Below the pieces are notes generated by a model. That model saw nothing but the letters and a program-made list of their open reading frames with translations. It was not told the DNA's origin and made no database searches. Positions 1-8,845 of a stretch of 64,000 nt of DNA are shown piece by piece (within the stretch, counting starts at the first letter, position 1; each line of letters begins with the position of its first letter). The position numbers and the translations under genes are program-made. The stretch covers positions 1,054,001 to 1,118,000 of the forward strand of contig NZ_JANADP010000001.1 in assembly GCF_024199945.1 (NCBI RefSeq), given 5' to 3'. The DNA is from Bradyrhizobium sp. CCGUVB4N (GTDB lineage: Bacteria > Pseudomonadota > Alphaproteobacteria > Rhizobiales > Xanthobacteraceae).

Positions 1-585
1 GCCGGCTGCACCGGCGTTCTCGCGATGATAACGCAGCGCGCCCTTGGATTTTCCTGTCGTGCCGCCGGTGTAGTTGAGCGTGGAGAGATCATCGAGATTT
101 GCGAGGCACCGCGCGCCGGCCTGTCCCGCGCCCTCGATCGCGTGCAAGAGGTCGACGCCGTAGTCGGCCGGCCCCATCGTGAAGACCGCCTTGAGGCGGG
201 TTGCCTTCGTAGCGAGCTCGCCGCCGCGATCACGGAAGGCGGCCACATCGACCACCAGCACGTCCGCTTCGGAATCTTCGAGCTGAAACAACTGGTCGCT
301 CTCCGATCCCAGCGGATGCAGCCAGGTCGTGCAGCATCGCGACAATTGCGCGGCGACGCCGGCGCACCAGGTGTCGGCGCGGTTCGCGGTGAGGAAGGCG
401 ACGCGGGCGCCGGGCTGCAAGCCGAGCCGCATGAATAAGCCCTGGATGCGTCCGATCAGATCGAGCGTGCCTTGATAGCTCAGCGATCCGCCGGGCCATG
501 CGAACGCCGTGCGGCCGGGATAGCGCGCCAACGCCCGTAGCGTCTGCGCACAAGTCGGTGACGATGCGTGGAGCGGATCGGACAT
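1..585 (-). CDS. Acyl-CoA synthetase / AMP-dependent ligase, N-terminal part
   Basis: N-terminal 195 residues of an AMP-forming acyl-CoA ligase; the rest lies beyond the left edge of the window. I translated the minus strand from the ATG at 585. It begins MSDPLHASSPTC and stays open to base 1. The adenylate-forming P-loop signature is visible as LNYTGGTTGKSKGALR near residue 180, preceded by the usual N-terminal subdomain (SYQGTLDLIGRIQGLFMRLG, then ARVAFLTANRADTWC). Such enzymes activate a carboxylic acid with ATP and pass it to CoA in the cytoplasm; the substrate cannot be told from this part. It is divergent from the nitronate monooxygenase gene, with about 107 bases of shared upstream DNA. 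Confidence 0.88.
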   Translation of the reverse strand, partial: MSDPLHASSPTCAQTLRALARYPGRTAFAWPGGSLSYQGTLDLIGRIQGLFMRLGLQPGARVAFLTANRADTWCAGVAAQLSRCCTTWLHPLGSESDQLFQLEDSEADVLVVDVAAFRDRGGELATKATRLKAVFTMGPADYGVDLLHAIEGAGQAGARCLANLDDLSTLNYTGGTTGKSKGALRYHRENAGAAG

Positions 586-692
586 ATGTTTCCTCGTTGC
601 TTTGTCATCGGCTTGTGTCGTGCCAATGTTTGCGCGCAAGGCTAGCACAGCGAATGCGGGATGGAACGACAAAGCCCGCGCGGGAGATTTGC

Positions 693-1658
693 GTGACATC
701 CGATCGACTTCAACGTTTTCGCGATCGTCTCGGCCTCCCCTTGATCGCGGCGCCGATGTTTCTGGTGTCGGGCGTCGAACTGATGGTCGCGGCCTGCCGC
801 AACGGCGTGATCGGTAGCTTCCCCACCGTGAATTGCCGCAGCACGGAACAGCTCGACGACTGGCTCACCGAGATCGCGACGCGGTTGCGTGCACACGAGG
901 ACCAGACTGGCCGCAAGGCTGCGCCGCTCTGTCCGAACTTGATCGTGCATCGCTCCAACGCGCGGCTGGAGCAGGATCTTGCCGTGCTGCTCGAGCACCG
1001 GCCCGAGATCGTCATCACATCGGTCGGCTCGCCGGCGCCGGTGTTGAAGCCGTTGCATGATGCGGGTGCATTGGTACTGGCGGACGTTGCCTCGATCCGC
1101 CACGCCGAACGCGCGGCGGCTGAAGGCGCCGATGGATTGGTGCTGCTCACCGCGGGCGCGGGCGGGCAGACCGGCTGGCTCAACCCGTTCGCCTTCGTCC
1201 GCGCGGTGCGCGCGTTCTACGACGGCATCATCGTGCTCGCCGGCGGCATCGGCGACGGCCACGCGCTGCACGCGGCCGAGGTGCTCGGCTGCGATCTCGG
1301 CTACATGGGCACGAAGTTCATCGCGACGCGCGAGAGCATGGCGGACGAACGCCACAAGCAGATGCTGGTCGAGAGCAGCGCCGACGACATTCTGCTGACC
1401 ACCGCCTTCACGGGCCTGCAGACCAGCATGCTGAAGCCGTCGATCGTCGCGGCCGGGCTCGATCCTGATGATCTCCCGGCGCGCGGCGCCATCGACATCG
1501 GCAAGGACATCGACGTCAGCGCGCGCGAGAACCGCCCCAAACGCTGGCGCGACATCTGGAGCGGCGGGCACTCGACGTCCGGTGTCACCGAGGTGGTGGC
1601 TGTCGACGATCTCGTTGCCCGGACGGCCGCCGAATACCGTGAGGCGACGGGGCGATAG
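693..1658 (+). CDS. Nitronate monooxygenase family flavoprotein
   Basis: FMN-dependent TIM-barrel enzyme of 321 residues that would oxidise alkyl nitronates (2-nitropropane dioxygenase family). Visible motifs are LIAAPMFLVSG at the N-terminus, the glycine-rich TAGAGGQTGWLNPFAF segment, and the phosphate-binding strands VLAGGIGDGHAL and GCDLGYMGTKFIAT. I chose the GTG at 693 because GGGAG lies 6 bases upstream and the protein then starts right at the barrel (TSDRLQRFRDRLGLP). The frame is open further upstream, including an ATG at 654, but without a good ribosome site. Its divergent neighbour, an acyl-CoA synthetase, hints at a fatty-acid or nitro-compound role, which is inference. Confidence 0.86.
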   Translation: MTSDRLQRFRDRLGLPLIAAPMFLVSGVELMVAACRNGVIGSFPTVNCRSTEQLDDWLTEIATRLRAHEDQTGRKAAPLCPNLIVHRSNARLEQDLAVLLEHRPEIVITSVGSPAPVLKPLHDAGALVLADVASIRHAERAAAEGADGLVLLTAGAGGQTGWLNPFAFVRAVRAFYDGIIVLAGGIGDGHALHAAEVLGCDLGYMGTKFIATRESMADERHKQMLVESSADDILLTTAFTGLQTSMLKPSIVAAGLDPDDLPARGAIDIGKDIDVSARENRPKRWRDIWSGGHSTSGVTEVVAVDDLVARTAAEYREATGR

Positions 1659-1782
1659 CGTTCCGCGCCGCCCAGCACGGTTAATCCCGCATGGCTCCGC
1701 AAGCCCGCACTTAACGGCAGATTAACCATCGCCCGCCAAGAATCCCCCTCACGGCCGCCAATCAGGACGAGAGGGACAGGCG

Positions 1783-2031
1783 ATGGATTTCGATTTTCTC
1801 AACAGCAAGACAGCCGCAACGCTGGACGAGATCCGCGTCCGCGTCGCGCATGCTCTGGCTCGCCACCCGCTCTGCCGCAATGTCCGCTTCGACATCGTCA
1901 GCGTTCCCCGCACCCGCCGGGGCGGCAATTGGACGGTGACGCTGCAATCGGTCGAGCCCCGCGCCGTCTGGGAGGCCTCGGAGATCGTCGCCGACATCCA
2001 GGATGCCTACGATCTGGCTGCAGCTGCCTGA
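1783..2031 (+). CDS. Small conserved-looking hypothetical protein
   Basis: Soluble protein of 82 residues starting MDFDFLNSKTAATLDEIRVRVAHAL, with no signal peptide or membrane segment. A strong ribosome site (GAGAGGGAC) precedes the ATG. The alternating pattern (NVRFDIVSVPRT, NWTVTLQSV, then a helix ending in AYDLAAAA) suggests a small alpha/beta fold. No function can be given. It lies alone between the nitronate monooxygenase and an exported protein, with its own upstream gap of 124 bases. Confidence 0.7.
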   Translation: MDFDFLNSKTAATLDEIRVRVAHALARHPLCRNVRFDIVSVPRTRRGGNWTVTLQSVEPRAVWEASEIVADIQDAYDLAAAA

Positions 2032-2164
2032 TTTCATTCGGCTTTTTGGCCTCGTCGCCGCAGGCTTGGTGATTGTCGCCGCAAAGGCACACTCAAGCCT
2101 TATTTCGTGCCCTTTTGCCGGGCACCGTTGACAACATCGTGAAGCGGTTCTTCCGGAGAGACGT

Positions 2165-2887
2165 TTGTCCAGAGCCATCACCCTCATTGTGCTGACCTGT
2201 TTCCTCGTCCTCGGCGCCGCCACCACTGCCATCCTCGGGCGCGACAGCGTGCCCAGCGTCAGTGCCGAGATGATCACCCAGGCCCCGCCGAAGCCGCTCG
2301 CCGCCAATCGCGCCGCCAAGGCCGACCGGCTGGTTCCGACGCTGGCGTTGGCCTCGGCCGCGATTGATCCGGTGCAGGTTCCCGCCGACCGGCTGTCCCA
2401 GGCCCCCGTGCTGACCGAGCCGCTGCGCCAGGCCTTTGCCGCGGCAACCCCGTCCGATTTCCCGATGCCCAAATCGGGTTCATCCGCGAGCGTGAACGAG
2501 GCGCCCGCTCCTGCGGAAACCACCGCCGCCATCGAGGCTGCGCCGAAGCCGAAGCCCGTTGCGAAGCCGCAGCCGCAAAAGACCTATTCGCTGCTCTCCG
2601 AGGTGCAGATCGCCGGCATCAGGGATCGGCTGAAGCTGTCGTCGTCGCAGGAATATTACTGGCCCTCGGTCGAGTCGGCGCTGCGCAACGTCGTCCGCAA
2701 GATCTCGGCGAACAAGCTCTCCAATCCGAACGGCCCGAACGTGCAGATCGATCCGAACTGCGACGAGGTTCAGCAGTTGAAGTCGGCCGCAATGCCGCTG
2801 CTGTTCCAGCTGCGCGACGACCAGAAGGAAGAAGTGCGCAAGCTCGCCCGCATCATCGGGCTCGAGAAGGTCGCGCAGCAGATCTGA
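2165..2887 (+). CDS. Membrane-anchored or exported hypothetical protein
   Basis: Protein of 240 residues with an N-terminal hydrophobic segment (about residues 4-24, TLIVLTCFLVLGAATTAIL). An Ala/Pro/Lys-rich linker follows to about residue 135, then a compact helical domain with LSEVQIAGIRDRLKLSSSQ and EYYWPSVESALRNVVRK. The linker suggests a periplasmic C-terminal domain held away from the membrane. The start is TTG, supported by GGAGAG about 5 bases upstream. The fold around YWPSVE..LR recalls the Spy/CpxP-like proteins of rhizobia, but this is only an impression; function unknown. Confidence 0.72.
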   Translation: MSRAITLIVLTCFLVLGAATTAILGRDSVPSVSAEMITQAPPKPLAANRAAKADRLVPTLALASAAIDPVQVPADRLSQAPVLTEPLRQAFAAATPSDFPMPKSGSSASVNEAPAPAETTAAIEAAPKPKPVAKPQPQKTYSLLSEVQIAGIRDRLKLSSSQEYYWPSVESALRNVVRKISANKLSNPNGPNVQIDPNCDEVQQLKSAAMPLLFQLRDDQKEEVRKLARIIGLEKVAQQI

Positions 2888-2975
2888 AGCTCGGGTTCCT
2901 CAGAGGAACCGCGCGCTCATCAGGAACATCCGGTAATCGACAGGCGTTGCCCGCTCCAAACAGGGAGTGGGCCAA

Positions 2976-3671
2976 ATGCGCGCCTCGACAGCCTATTTCG
3001 TCGGTGCCGGATCGATCGTCGCCGCTATCGCCATTGGTCTCGGCGGCGGCATCGTCGCCGGCAATATCATGCATCCGATCGCGCCCAAGCAGGGCCCGGA
3101 CACGAGCAAGATGGAACGGCGCGCGGAAGCCGCCAAGCCGGCCACGACGAGCGCGCGGTCGGAGCGCGTGCAATATCTCACGGGATCGCAATCCTTCGGC
3201 GCGATGATCGCGGCGCCCGCACAGGCGCAGGGTGAAGCCAGGCCTGAAGTTAAGCCTGAAACCAAGCCCGATGTGACAACCACCCAGGCAAGCGCTGAAC
3301 CCGCGGCAGCGCCGCCTCCGCAGACAGCGGCCGCGGTCGAGCCGCCCAAACCGGCTCCGCCGCTTTCGCAAGCGACAAAACCCGTCGAGCAACAGGCTTC
3401 GACCGAGCCGGCATCCTCGCCTGACAACGCGTTTGCCAAGGCCAGGGAGTCTGACGTGAAGCGTGCTGCGTCCGAGCGGCGGCGTGCGGAGCGGCACGAA
3501 CGCTGGGCCGAGCGTCGCCGTTACGACACGCGCGATGCACGCGGCGGACGAGATCAGACCGATTGGGATGATGTCGCGCGCAACGTTCGCGCGGATTCCG
3601 ATAGCCGTGATGTCGTCGTCCGCCGTCCGCGCGGTGGCTTCGCGTTGTTCGGTCCGGATGACGACGACTAG
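2976..3671 (+). CDS. Membrane-anchored low-complexity hypothetical protein
   Basis: Protein of 231 residues with one N-terminal membrane helix (about residues 5-28, rich in Gly and Ala). A long Pro/Ala/Lys/Gln-rich stretch follows (about 70-150), then a charged Arg-rich C-terminus ending GFALFGPDDDD. The ATG at 2976 is preferred because a GGGAG box lies about 9 bases upstream; an in-frame GTG at 2967 would overlap that box. No enzymatic motif is visible. It follows the previous exported protein on the same strand after 88 bases, so the two could be co-transcribed. Confidence 0.68.
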   Translation: MRASTAYFVGAGSIVAAIAIGLGGGIVAGNIMHPIAPKQGPDTSKMERRAEAAKPATTSARSERVQYLTGSQSFGAMIAAPAQAQGEARPEVKPETKPDVTTTQASAEPAAAPPPQTAAAVEPPKPAPPLSQATKPVEQQASTEPASSPDNAFAKARESDVKRAASERRRAERHERWAERRRYDTRDARGGRDQTDWDDVARNVRADSDSRDVVVRRPRGGFALFGPDDDD

Positions 3672-3804
3672 CATCCGACCGGCATGTCGCCGCGCACGCG
3701 AACGTGAGCGGCGGTTCGTTCGAGGGCAGCGCTTGCCTTAATTTTCAACTTCCGGATGATCCCTGCGCAAGGCATGATCGACGCAGCCAGCCAGAGGCCG
3801 CGTC

Positions 3805-5547
3805 ATGGGAGTAGCGCTGCTAGCTTGGGGACGCTTCTTCGGGCCGCACGGCGAGCGCGTGACCGTGCCGGCGCCGGTCGACGGGCGCGGCGCACCCTGG
3901 CTGCTCGATTTCCTCGCCACGCATGTCCGCGCGCTGCGCGATGTCGGCTTCACCGCGATCCAGTTGCCGCCGACGTCGAAGGCGCAAGGCGGAGCGGGGC
4001 CCGGCTGTGACGGCTATGGCGTGTTCGATCCCCGCGATATCGGCAGCAAGAGCCAGCAAGGCTCGGTCGCCACGCGCTACGGCCCCAAAGCTTCGCTGAC
4101 GCGTCTGGTCGCCGTCGCGCATGCCTGCGATATCGACGTCTATCTCGATCTCGTTCTGCATCAACGCAGCGGCGAGAATGGCGGTCCCGGCGTATTCCGC
4201 TATCTCGGCGCGGACGGGCAGACGCTGAACGGACGGCACACCACTTCGCCCTCATGGTTTCGCGGCGTGCCGCCGGACGATCTGCCCGATGATGACGTGC
4301 CGAGCCCGCCCAACGATTTTCCGTTCGGTCGCGAGCTGTCCTACCAGCGCTGCCGCCCGCCGCGCGTCACGATCGAGGATGCGCTCGACTTCGGCGAATG
4401 GGTGTTCCGCACCACCGGCGCGGACGGCGCGCGCTTCGACGACGTCAAGGGCACCTGGGCGCCGTTCGTGCGCGAGTTCATGACGCACGGCGTGATGGCG
4501 TCGAAGTTTTTCTATTCGGAGTATTTTGACGGCAATCGCGCCATCCTCAACGGCTGGGCGACGCAGCCGCCGCTCAATGGCCGATCTCTCGTCGCCGACT
4601 TCCCGATGCATTGGGCGTTGCAATCCGCCTGCGATGGCGGCAATGCGCGCGTGCTTGATGGCGCCGGCTATACCAGCTGGCGTCCCGATCTCTCCTGCAC
4701 CTTCGTCGACAATCCCGATACCGACACCTCGCCGGGCCAGCAGGTCATCAGCAACAAGCTGCTCGCCTATGCCTTCCTGCTGTCGATCGAGGGCTACCCG
4801 TTCGTCTACGGCAAGGACTACTTCCCGCCCGGCGTCTGGCCCGGCGCCTACGGGCTGAAGCCATGGATCGATAATCTGGTCTGGATCCACGAGCATCTCG
4901 CCAATGGGCCGACCAGCGGCCGCTTTCTGGATGACAAGGTGATCGTGCTCAATCGTACCGGTGCACCCGGCCTGCTGACCGCGCTGAATTTCGACACCAT
5001 GAATGCGCGTACGATCAGCTGCCAGACCGCGTTCGGAGCCAATGTCCAACTGCATGACTATAGCGGCCATCATGACGATATCCGCACTGACGGAAACGGC
5101 GTCGCGACTTTCACGATCCCGAGCAACGCTTTCAGCAAGGGACAGAGCTATCTGTGCTTCTCGCGTGCCGGCCTGAATGTCGCGTCGATCAGGCATCCCC
5201 GTCACACCACGCAAACGATCTTCGGCGCCGCCGATCTCGACACGCTGCCGGCCACCAATGCCGAGACCGAGACCGCACGGATCTGGGTGGAGCAGGGTAG
5301 CAAGATCGCCCTCAGGGTCAGCCTCGATCGCCACGGCGTGCCGCCAGATGGCTCGCTCAAGGTCACCGTCAGCGATGCGCACGGGCACGGCGTGGTCGAG
5401 GCTGTGTGCAGCGGCGATCATGTCCGCGCGGAGGGAACGGCCGACGCGACCGGCGAGCATCATATTCGCGTCGCGGGCCGGCAATTGCCGGAGCACGGCG
5501 CGGCGTTTTCGATCGACGTCACCTACCTTGCTCCACAAATCGTTTGA
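3805..5547 (+). CDS. GH13-like alpha-amylase family protein with altered active-site histidines
   Basis: Protein of 580 residues with a (beta/alpha)8 glycosidase layout and an extra C-terminal beta domain. Region II reads GARFDDVKG (nucleophile candidate D212), region III FFYSEYFDG (acid/base E239) and region IV TFVDNPDTD (D305), so the catalytic triad is present. In region I (DLVLHQ, 115-120) the usual histidine is Q120, and in region IV the usual histidine of FVDNHD is P304. No signal peptide is seen, so it should be cytoplasmic. It is followed after 10 bases by a membrane protein and then a beta-propeller, forming a likely operon. Substrate unknown; an amylase-like or transglycosylating activity is possible but the substitutions make it uncertain. 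Confidence 0.8.
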   Translation: MGVALLAWGRFFGPHGERVTVPAPVDGRGAPWLLDFLATHVRALRDVGFTAIQLPPTSKAQGGAGPGCDGYGVFDPRDIGSKSQQGSVATRYGPKASLTRLVAVAHACDIDVYLDLVLHQRSGENGGPGVFRYLGADGQTLNGRHTTSPSWFRGVPPDDLPDDDVPSPPNDFPFGRELSYQRCRPPRVTIEDALDFGEWVFRTTGADGARFDDVKGTWAPFVREFMTHGVMASKFFYSEYFDGNRAILNGWATQPPLNGRSLVADFPMHWALQSACDGGNARVLDGAGYTSWRPDLSCTFVDNPDTDTSPGQQVISNKLLAYAFLLSIEGYPFVYGKDYFPPGVWPGAYGLKPWIDNLVWIHEHLANGPTSGRFLDDKVIVLNRTGAPGLLTALNFDTMNARTISCQTAFGANVQLHDYSGHHDDIRTDGNGVATFTIPSNAFSKGQSYLCFSRAGLNVASIRHPRHTTQTIFGAADLDTLPATNAETETARIWVEQGSKIALRVSLDRHGVPPDGSLKVTVSDAHGHGVVEAVCSGDHVRAEGTADATGEHHIRVAGRQLPEHGAAFSIDVTYLAPQIV

Positions 5548-5557
5548 GAGGATTGCC

Positions 5558-6025
5558 ATGTCATTGCATTTGTTGTGGACGTCCGCCGACAGCCTGATTG
5601 CCGCCTTCGCGCTGTCCTTCGTTGTGCCGGGGCGGCATGCGCTGCCGCTCGCATTGATGTTCGGCCTGTGCGACGGGCTCGGCTCGGCGCTCGGCGTCGG
5701 CATGCCGCTTGCGGGTGGGCTTGCCGCGATGCTGCTGATGGCGTGGGGCGCGGCGCTTCTCGTTGGCCTGCCCATCGCGCAACGCCTGTCGAACGCGCCG
5801 GGCTGGCTCTACGTCCTGCCGCCGCTGCTGGCGATCGACAATGTCGTGTCGCGTGCGGGCGACGCGCCGGTCCTTGCAGCGCTGTCGAGCGCGATCATGG
5901 CCGGGCTCGGCTTTGCCTGCGGAGCCGTCGTGCTGAACGGGTGCCGCGCAGGCTTGCGCAATGCGCGGCCGCTGGCTGCGGCCTGCCTGATTGCGGCCGG
6001 AAGCCTGCTTGCGTGGGGAGCCTGA
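5558..6025 (+). CDS. Small polytopic membrane protein
   Basis: Protein of 155 residues consisting almost wholly of hydrophobic helices, roughly five (LIAAFALSFVVPG, GLAAMLLMAWGAALLVGL, WLYVLPPLLAIDNVV, LSSAIMAGLGFACGAVVL, AAACLIAAGSLLAWGA). A GAGAGG box precedes the ATG. It sits 10 bases after the GH13-like gene and 2 bases before the beta-propeller gene, so translation is probably coupled. The pattern, with LALMFGLCDGLGS and AIDNVVSR, is weakly like the manganese-exporter/LysE-type fold. No function is assigned. Confidence 0.72.
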   Translation: MSLHLLWTSADSLIAAFALSFVVPGRHALPLALMFGLCDGLGSALGVGMPLAGGLAAMLLMAWGAALLVGLPIAQRLSNAPGWLYVLPPLLAIDNVVSRAGDAPVLAALSSAIMAGLGFACGAVVLNGCRAGLRNARPLAAACLIAAGSLLAWGA

Positions 6026-6027
6026 CC

Positions 6028-7920
6028 ATGGCCGGCTCCGTTACGACCCGCGGCTATGACCTCGCCAGAACCGGCGCGAATAATGCAGAGACCGTGCTGA
6101 CGGCGACCGCCGTCCGCACCAAAGGCATCGTCAAGCTCTTCAGCATTCCCATTCCCGACGATCCCCGGCTCGAGGCGCAGCCGCTGGCCGTCGGTGGCGT
6201 GCACACGGTCGATGGCAAGACCCGCGACCTGATCTTCCAGGCCACCATGGGCAACTGGGTCTACGCTTTCGATGCGGCGACCGGTGAAAAAATCTGGGCG
6301 ACGAATCTCGGCCGTCCCATCGTCGGAACGCCTGCCATCGACGGCCACATGACCAATGTCGATTGGGGAATCCTCTCGACCCCCGTGATCGACGAAGCGG
6401 CCGGCATTCTCTACGCCTGCGCCTGGATCAGCGACGATGGCAGCGTGGCCAGGGCCCAGCATTTTCTTGCAGCGCTTCGGATCCGCGACGGCTCGAAGGT
6501 GCATGACAAGCTGTTGAACCTGGAAGGCGCGGTCTACACCCCGCCGGGTGGCCTGCCCGTGCAGAAATTCGTCTCGATCCAGCGCAAACAACGCAGCGCA
6601 CTGACGCTGACGCAGAACCACGTGCTGATCCCTTTCGGCACGGTCAGGGAGACCTCGGCCGCGGCGCGGGGCTGGCTGATCGCGGTCGACGTCCATGCCT
6701 GGCATATTGCGGCTGCATGGTGCTCCACCGTGACCGGCTCCGGCGGCGGGCTGTGGCAGAGCGGGGCCGGCCCCGCCATTGCCCCCGACGGTTCGATCTA
6801 TGTCATCACCGGCAACGGCGCGTTCTCGCCGCAGCAGGGCGATTTCGGCGAGAGCGTGGTGCGGCTGGCCTTGCACACCGGACCTCTCGCGCATTTCGAG
6901 GTGCTGTCGTGGTGGACGCCGTGGACGGATGCCAACCGTGTCGGCGCCGCGGCTGCGGCGCTGCTCGACGACGACGATGACGATGCGCACGCGCTGCCGT
7001 CGAACGTCTCGCTGACCGCGGTGATCGGCCACGCCAAGCGGATGGGAATGGCGCTCACGCCGCTTCATGCGCGCGAGTTGGCGCATGTCGCGGTGACGTC
7101 CGGGCCCGACCCGATGGATGCGCAGATCGCGCCGGCCGTGGCGCATCACTTGGCGGCGATGAAGGAATCGGCGTGGAGCGACCAGGATTTCGGTTCGGGA
7201 GGACCGGTCTATGTCGGATCGGCCCACGCCGTGCTCGCGGCTGGCAAGGACGGCATTCTCTATACCGGTAACGCCGCGGCGCTCGGCGACACCCAGCCGG
7301 GCGATCTTCAGGCTGGTCACTTCGCCGCCAACTATGCCAAGCTCAAGATGCCGCCGATCCTCTATACATTCTTCGATCCCGCCGTGCCGCCGGCGCCGGC
7401 CTCGCCGATGCAATTGAATCTGTATCCGGGCGGCGCGACGCGGCATCTGCATGGCACGCCGCTGCTGTTCTCGTCCACGACGCATGGCGTGATGCATATC
7501 GTCGGCGGCGAGAACAGCGCGCTGCGGGCCTGGTCGATCGCGGCCGACGGGACCTCGACCTATCTCGCCGGATCGAACGAGATCGCGTCGCCGCAATCGC
7601 CGCGTCCATCGGGCGGCATGCCCGGCTGGAGCATCACGCTCGCCGCCAACAACGGGGCTGACGCCATCGTCGTGGCGATGGTCCCCTACAAGGACAGCAA
7701 CATGATGCTCAGCCCCGGTCGCTTCCTGGTCTATGACGCGCAGAATTTCGCGACCAATCCGGACGGCTCGCAACGGCTCCAGGTGATCTGGGACAGCGAG
7801 AACTGGGGCCCAGAGCACGCCTTCATGCATCCCAAGTTCAATCGTCCGATCGTCTGGAAGGGCCGCATCTATCGCCCGACCTATAATGGACAGCTCGACG
7901 TTTATGGACTGACGAACTAG
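6028..7920 (+). CDS. PQQ-like beta-propeller repeat protein
   Basis: Protein of 630 residues with repeated propeller blades typical of the pyrroloquinoline-quinone-like family. WVYAFDAATGEKIWATNLGRP is the clearest blade (about residues 75-95), and others occur at GNWVYAFD, GSIYVITGNGAF, GKDGILYTGNAA and GRIYRPTYNGQLDVYGL. No signal peptide or haem motif (CxxCH) is visible, so a cytoplasmic non-catalytic or carbohydrate-binding role is as likely as dehydrogenase activity. It is the last of the three-gene set with the GH13-like enzyme and membrane protein. A palindromic repeat follows the stop codon. Role of the operon unknown. Confidence 0.8.
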   Translation: MAGSVTTRGYDLARTGANNAETVLTATAVRTKGIVKLFSIPIPDDPRLEAQPLAVGGVHTVDGKTRDLIFQATMGNWVYAFDAATGEKIWATNLGRPIVGTPAIDGHMTNVDWGILSTPVIDEAAGILYACAWISDDGSVARAQHFLAALRIRDGSKVHDKLLNLEGAVYTPPGGLPVQKFVSIQRKQRSALTLTQNHVLIPFGTVRETSAAARGWLIAVDVHAWHIAAAWCSTVTGSGGGLWQSGAGPAIAPDGSIYVITGNGAFSPQQGDFGESVVRLALHTGPLAHFEVLSWWTPWTDANRVGAAAAALLDDDDDDAHALPSNVSLTAVIGHAKRMGMALTPLHARELAHVAVTSGPDPMDAQIAPAVAHHLAAMKESAWSDQDFGSGGPVYVGSAHAVLAAGKDGILYTGNAAALGDTQPGDLQAGHFAANYAKLKMPPILYTFFDPAVPPAPASPMQLNLYPGGATRHLHGTPLLFSSTTHGVMHIVGGENSALRAWSIAADGTSTYLAGSNEIASPQSPRPSGGMPGWSITLAANNGADAIVVAMVPYKDSNMMLSPGRFLVYDAQNFATNPDGSQRLQVIWDSENWGPEHAFMHPKFNRPIVWKGRIYRPTYNGQLDVYGLTN

Positions 7921-7940
7921 GGCGGCTCGATCCGCGCGTC

Positions 7941-8030
7941 CGAAATCGTAGGGTGGGCAAAGGCGCAAGGCGCCGTGCCCACCAATGGAAGGGGCGGGCA
8001 CGCTGTCGCTTTGCCCACCCTACGATTTCG
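7941..8030. repeat. Palindromic intergenic element (21-bp perfect arms)
   Basis: Bases 7941-7961 and 8010-8030 are perfect reverse complements (core GTAGGGTGGGCAAA). A second partial pairing lies inside (GTGCCC against GGGCAC). Elements with this GTAGGGTGGGCAAA core are, to my knowledge, scattered in Bradyrhizobium intergenic DNA. It may also act as a bidirectional terminator between the propeller gene and the convergent small gene at 8052-8276. Confidence 0.75.
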
Positions 8031-8051
8031 CTCATGTGGAAAGATCGCGCT

Positions 8052-8276
8052 TCAGCCGCCGTGCGACTCCACCACCTTGCGGCAGCTGTCCGAAAGCTTG
8101 GCCTTGTTCTCGCGCAGGCAGGCGTTCATCTGCGGCGGCTTGCCGATATGCTCGGCGCAGAATTTGCCCGCGTCGCTGCGGCAGGCCATCTGCTCCTGCG
8201 GCGTGGGGCCGGATTGCGCCGTGGCGGGAACGATGGCTGCGGCGAGCAGCAAGGCTGCGAGTACCGAAATCTTCAT
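8052..8276 (-). CDS. Small exported cysteine-rich-repeat protein
   Basis: Precursor of 74 residues. A clear signal peptide (MKISVLAALLLAAAIVPATAQ, cleavage after the A-T-A motif) is followed by one cysteine-rich repeat: MACRSDAGKFCAEHIG, then ACLRENKAKLSDSCRKVV. The spacing C..D...FC......CL..N...LS..C resembles the Cys-rich repeat first described in Golgi apparatus protein 1 (PF00839-like), which also occurs in small periplasmic rhizobial proteins. Two disulfides in the periplasm are likely. The ATG at 8276 gives a signal peptide starting at residue 1, so the longer upstream extension is rejected. Confidence 0.78.
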   Translation of the reverse strand: MKISVLAALLLAAAIVPATAQSGPTPQEQMACRSDAGKFCAEHIGKPPQMNACLRENKAKLSDSCRKVVESHGG

Positions 8277-8507
8277 GAGGCATCTCCTCGGGAATGTCGT
8301 TGTCGGCTTGGGATCAAGCGGCCGGACCATCTCGCGGAGATCCATGGCCGGTCCATGCCATGTTCATGGCATCGGCGCGGCGGCTTGCGCATCGCACCCC
8401 CATCTTCATGGCATGTCTTGGCGCATCGTCTTTTGCCATTGAGGCTGCACGTCGGCTGCAAGACCCGGTGATTGCATCGGGCGCCGAACGGGAAGCAGGA
8501 GAGCAAG

Positions 8508-8795
8508 ATGTCGAAAATGGGAGCGCTGAGCGCCGGGCTGACGATGATGATGCTGGCGGGTGCGGCGATGGTGTCGCTGGGCACGAGCCCGGCGCAGGCG
8601 GTGGTTTACTGCAAGACGGTCGGCGTGCCCAAGGGGTGCGTGGTGCGGCCGGTCGGAGCGGTGGTGATTGCGCCAGGCGCACCGGTTGCAGCCGCGGCCG
8701 TGGCCACGCCCGGCGTCGGTGCGCCCGGTGTCGGCGTCCGCGCCGGCACGCCCATGAATCGTGGCGGTCCGGTCAATCGTGTCGGCGTGCGCTGA
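8508..8795 (+). CDS. Small exported Gly/Ala/Val-rich protein
   Basis: Protein of 95 residues with a signal peptide (about residues 1-27, ending SPAQA) and a mature part with YCKTVGVPKGCVVRPVG, then a low-complexity run of Gly-Val-Ala-Pro ending RGGPVNRVGVR. A strong AGGAGAG box precedes the ATG at 8508. The two cysteines could form one disulfide. Small exported proteins of this composition are common in Bradyrhizobium; no role is known to me. A GC-rich hairpin follows the stop. Confidence 0.7.
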   Translation: MSKMGALSAGLTMMMLAGAAMVSLGTSPAQAVVYCKTVGVPKGCVVRPVGAVVIAPGAPVAAAAVATPGVGAPGVGVRAGTPMNRGGPVNRVGVR

Positions 8796-8808
8796 GCCTC
8801 CTTCCTCA

Positions 8809-8832
8809 CCTCGCCCCGCAAGCGGGGCGAGG
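8809..8832. terminator. GC-rich hairpin between convergent genes
   Basis: Perfect 11-bp inverted repeat (CCTCGCCCCGC / GCGGGGCGAGG) with a two-base centre. It lies between the stop of the small exported protein and the stop of the sensor kinase on the other strand. Probably a bidirectional transcription stop or a dispersed palindromic repeat; there is no strong T-tract. Confidence 0.55.
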
Positions 8833-8845
8833 GAGAAGAATGACT

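Noticed and set aside
498..692. Longer N-terminus for the nitronate monooxygenase
   Set aside because: The extra residues are unlike the family, and the GTG at 693 has a good ribosome site and starts at the barrel.
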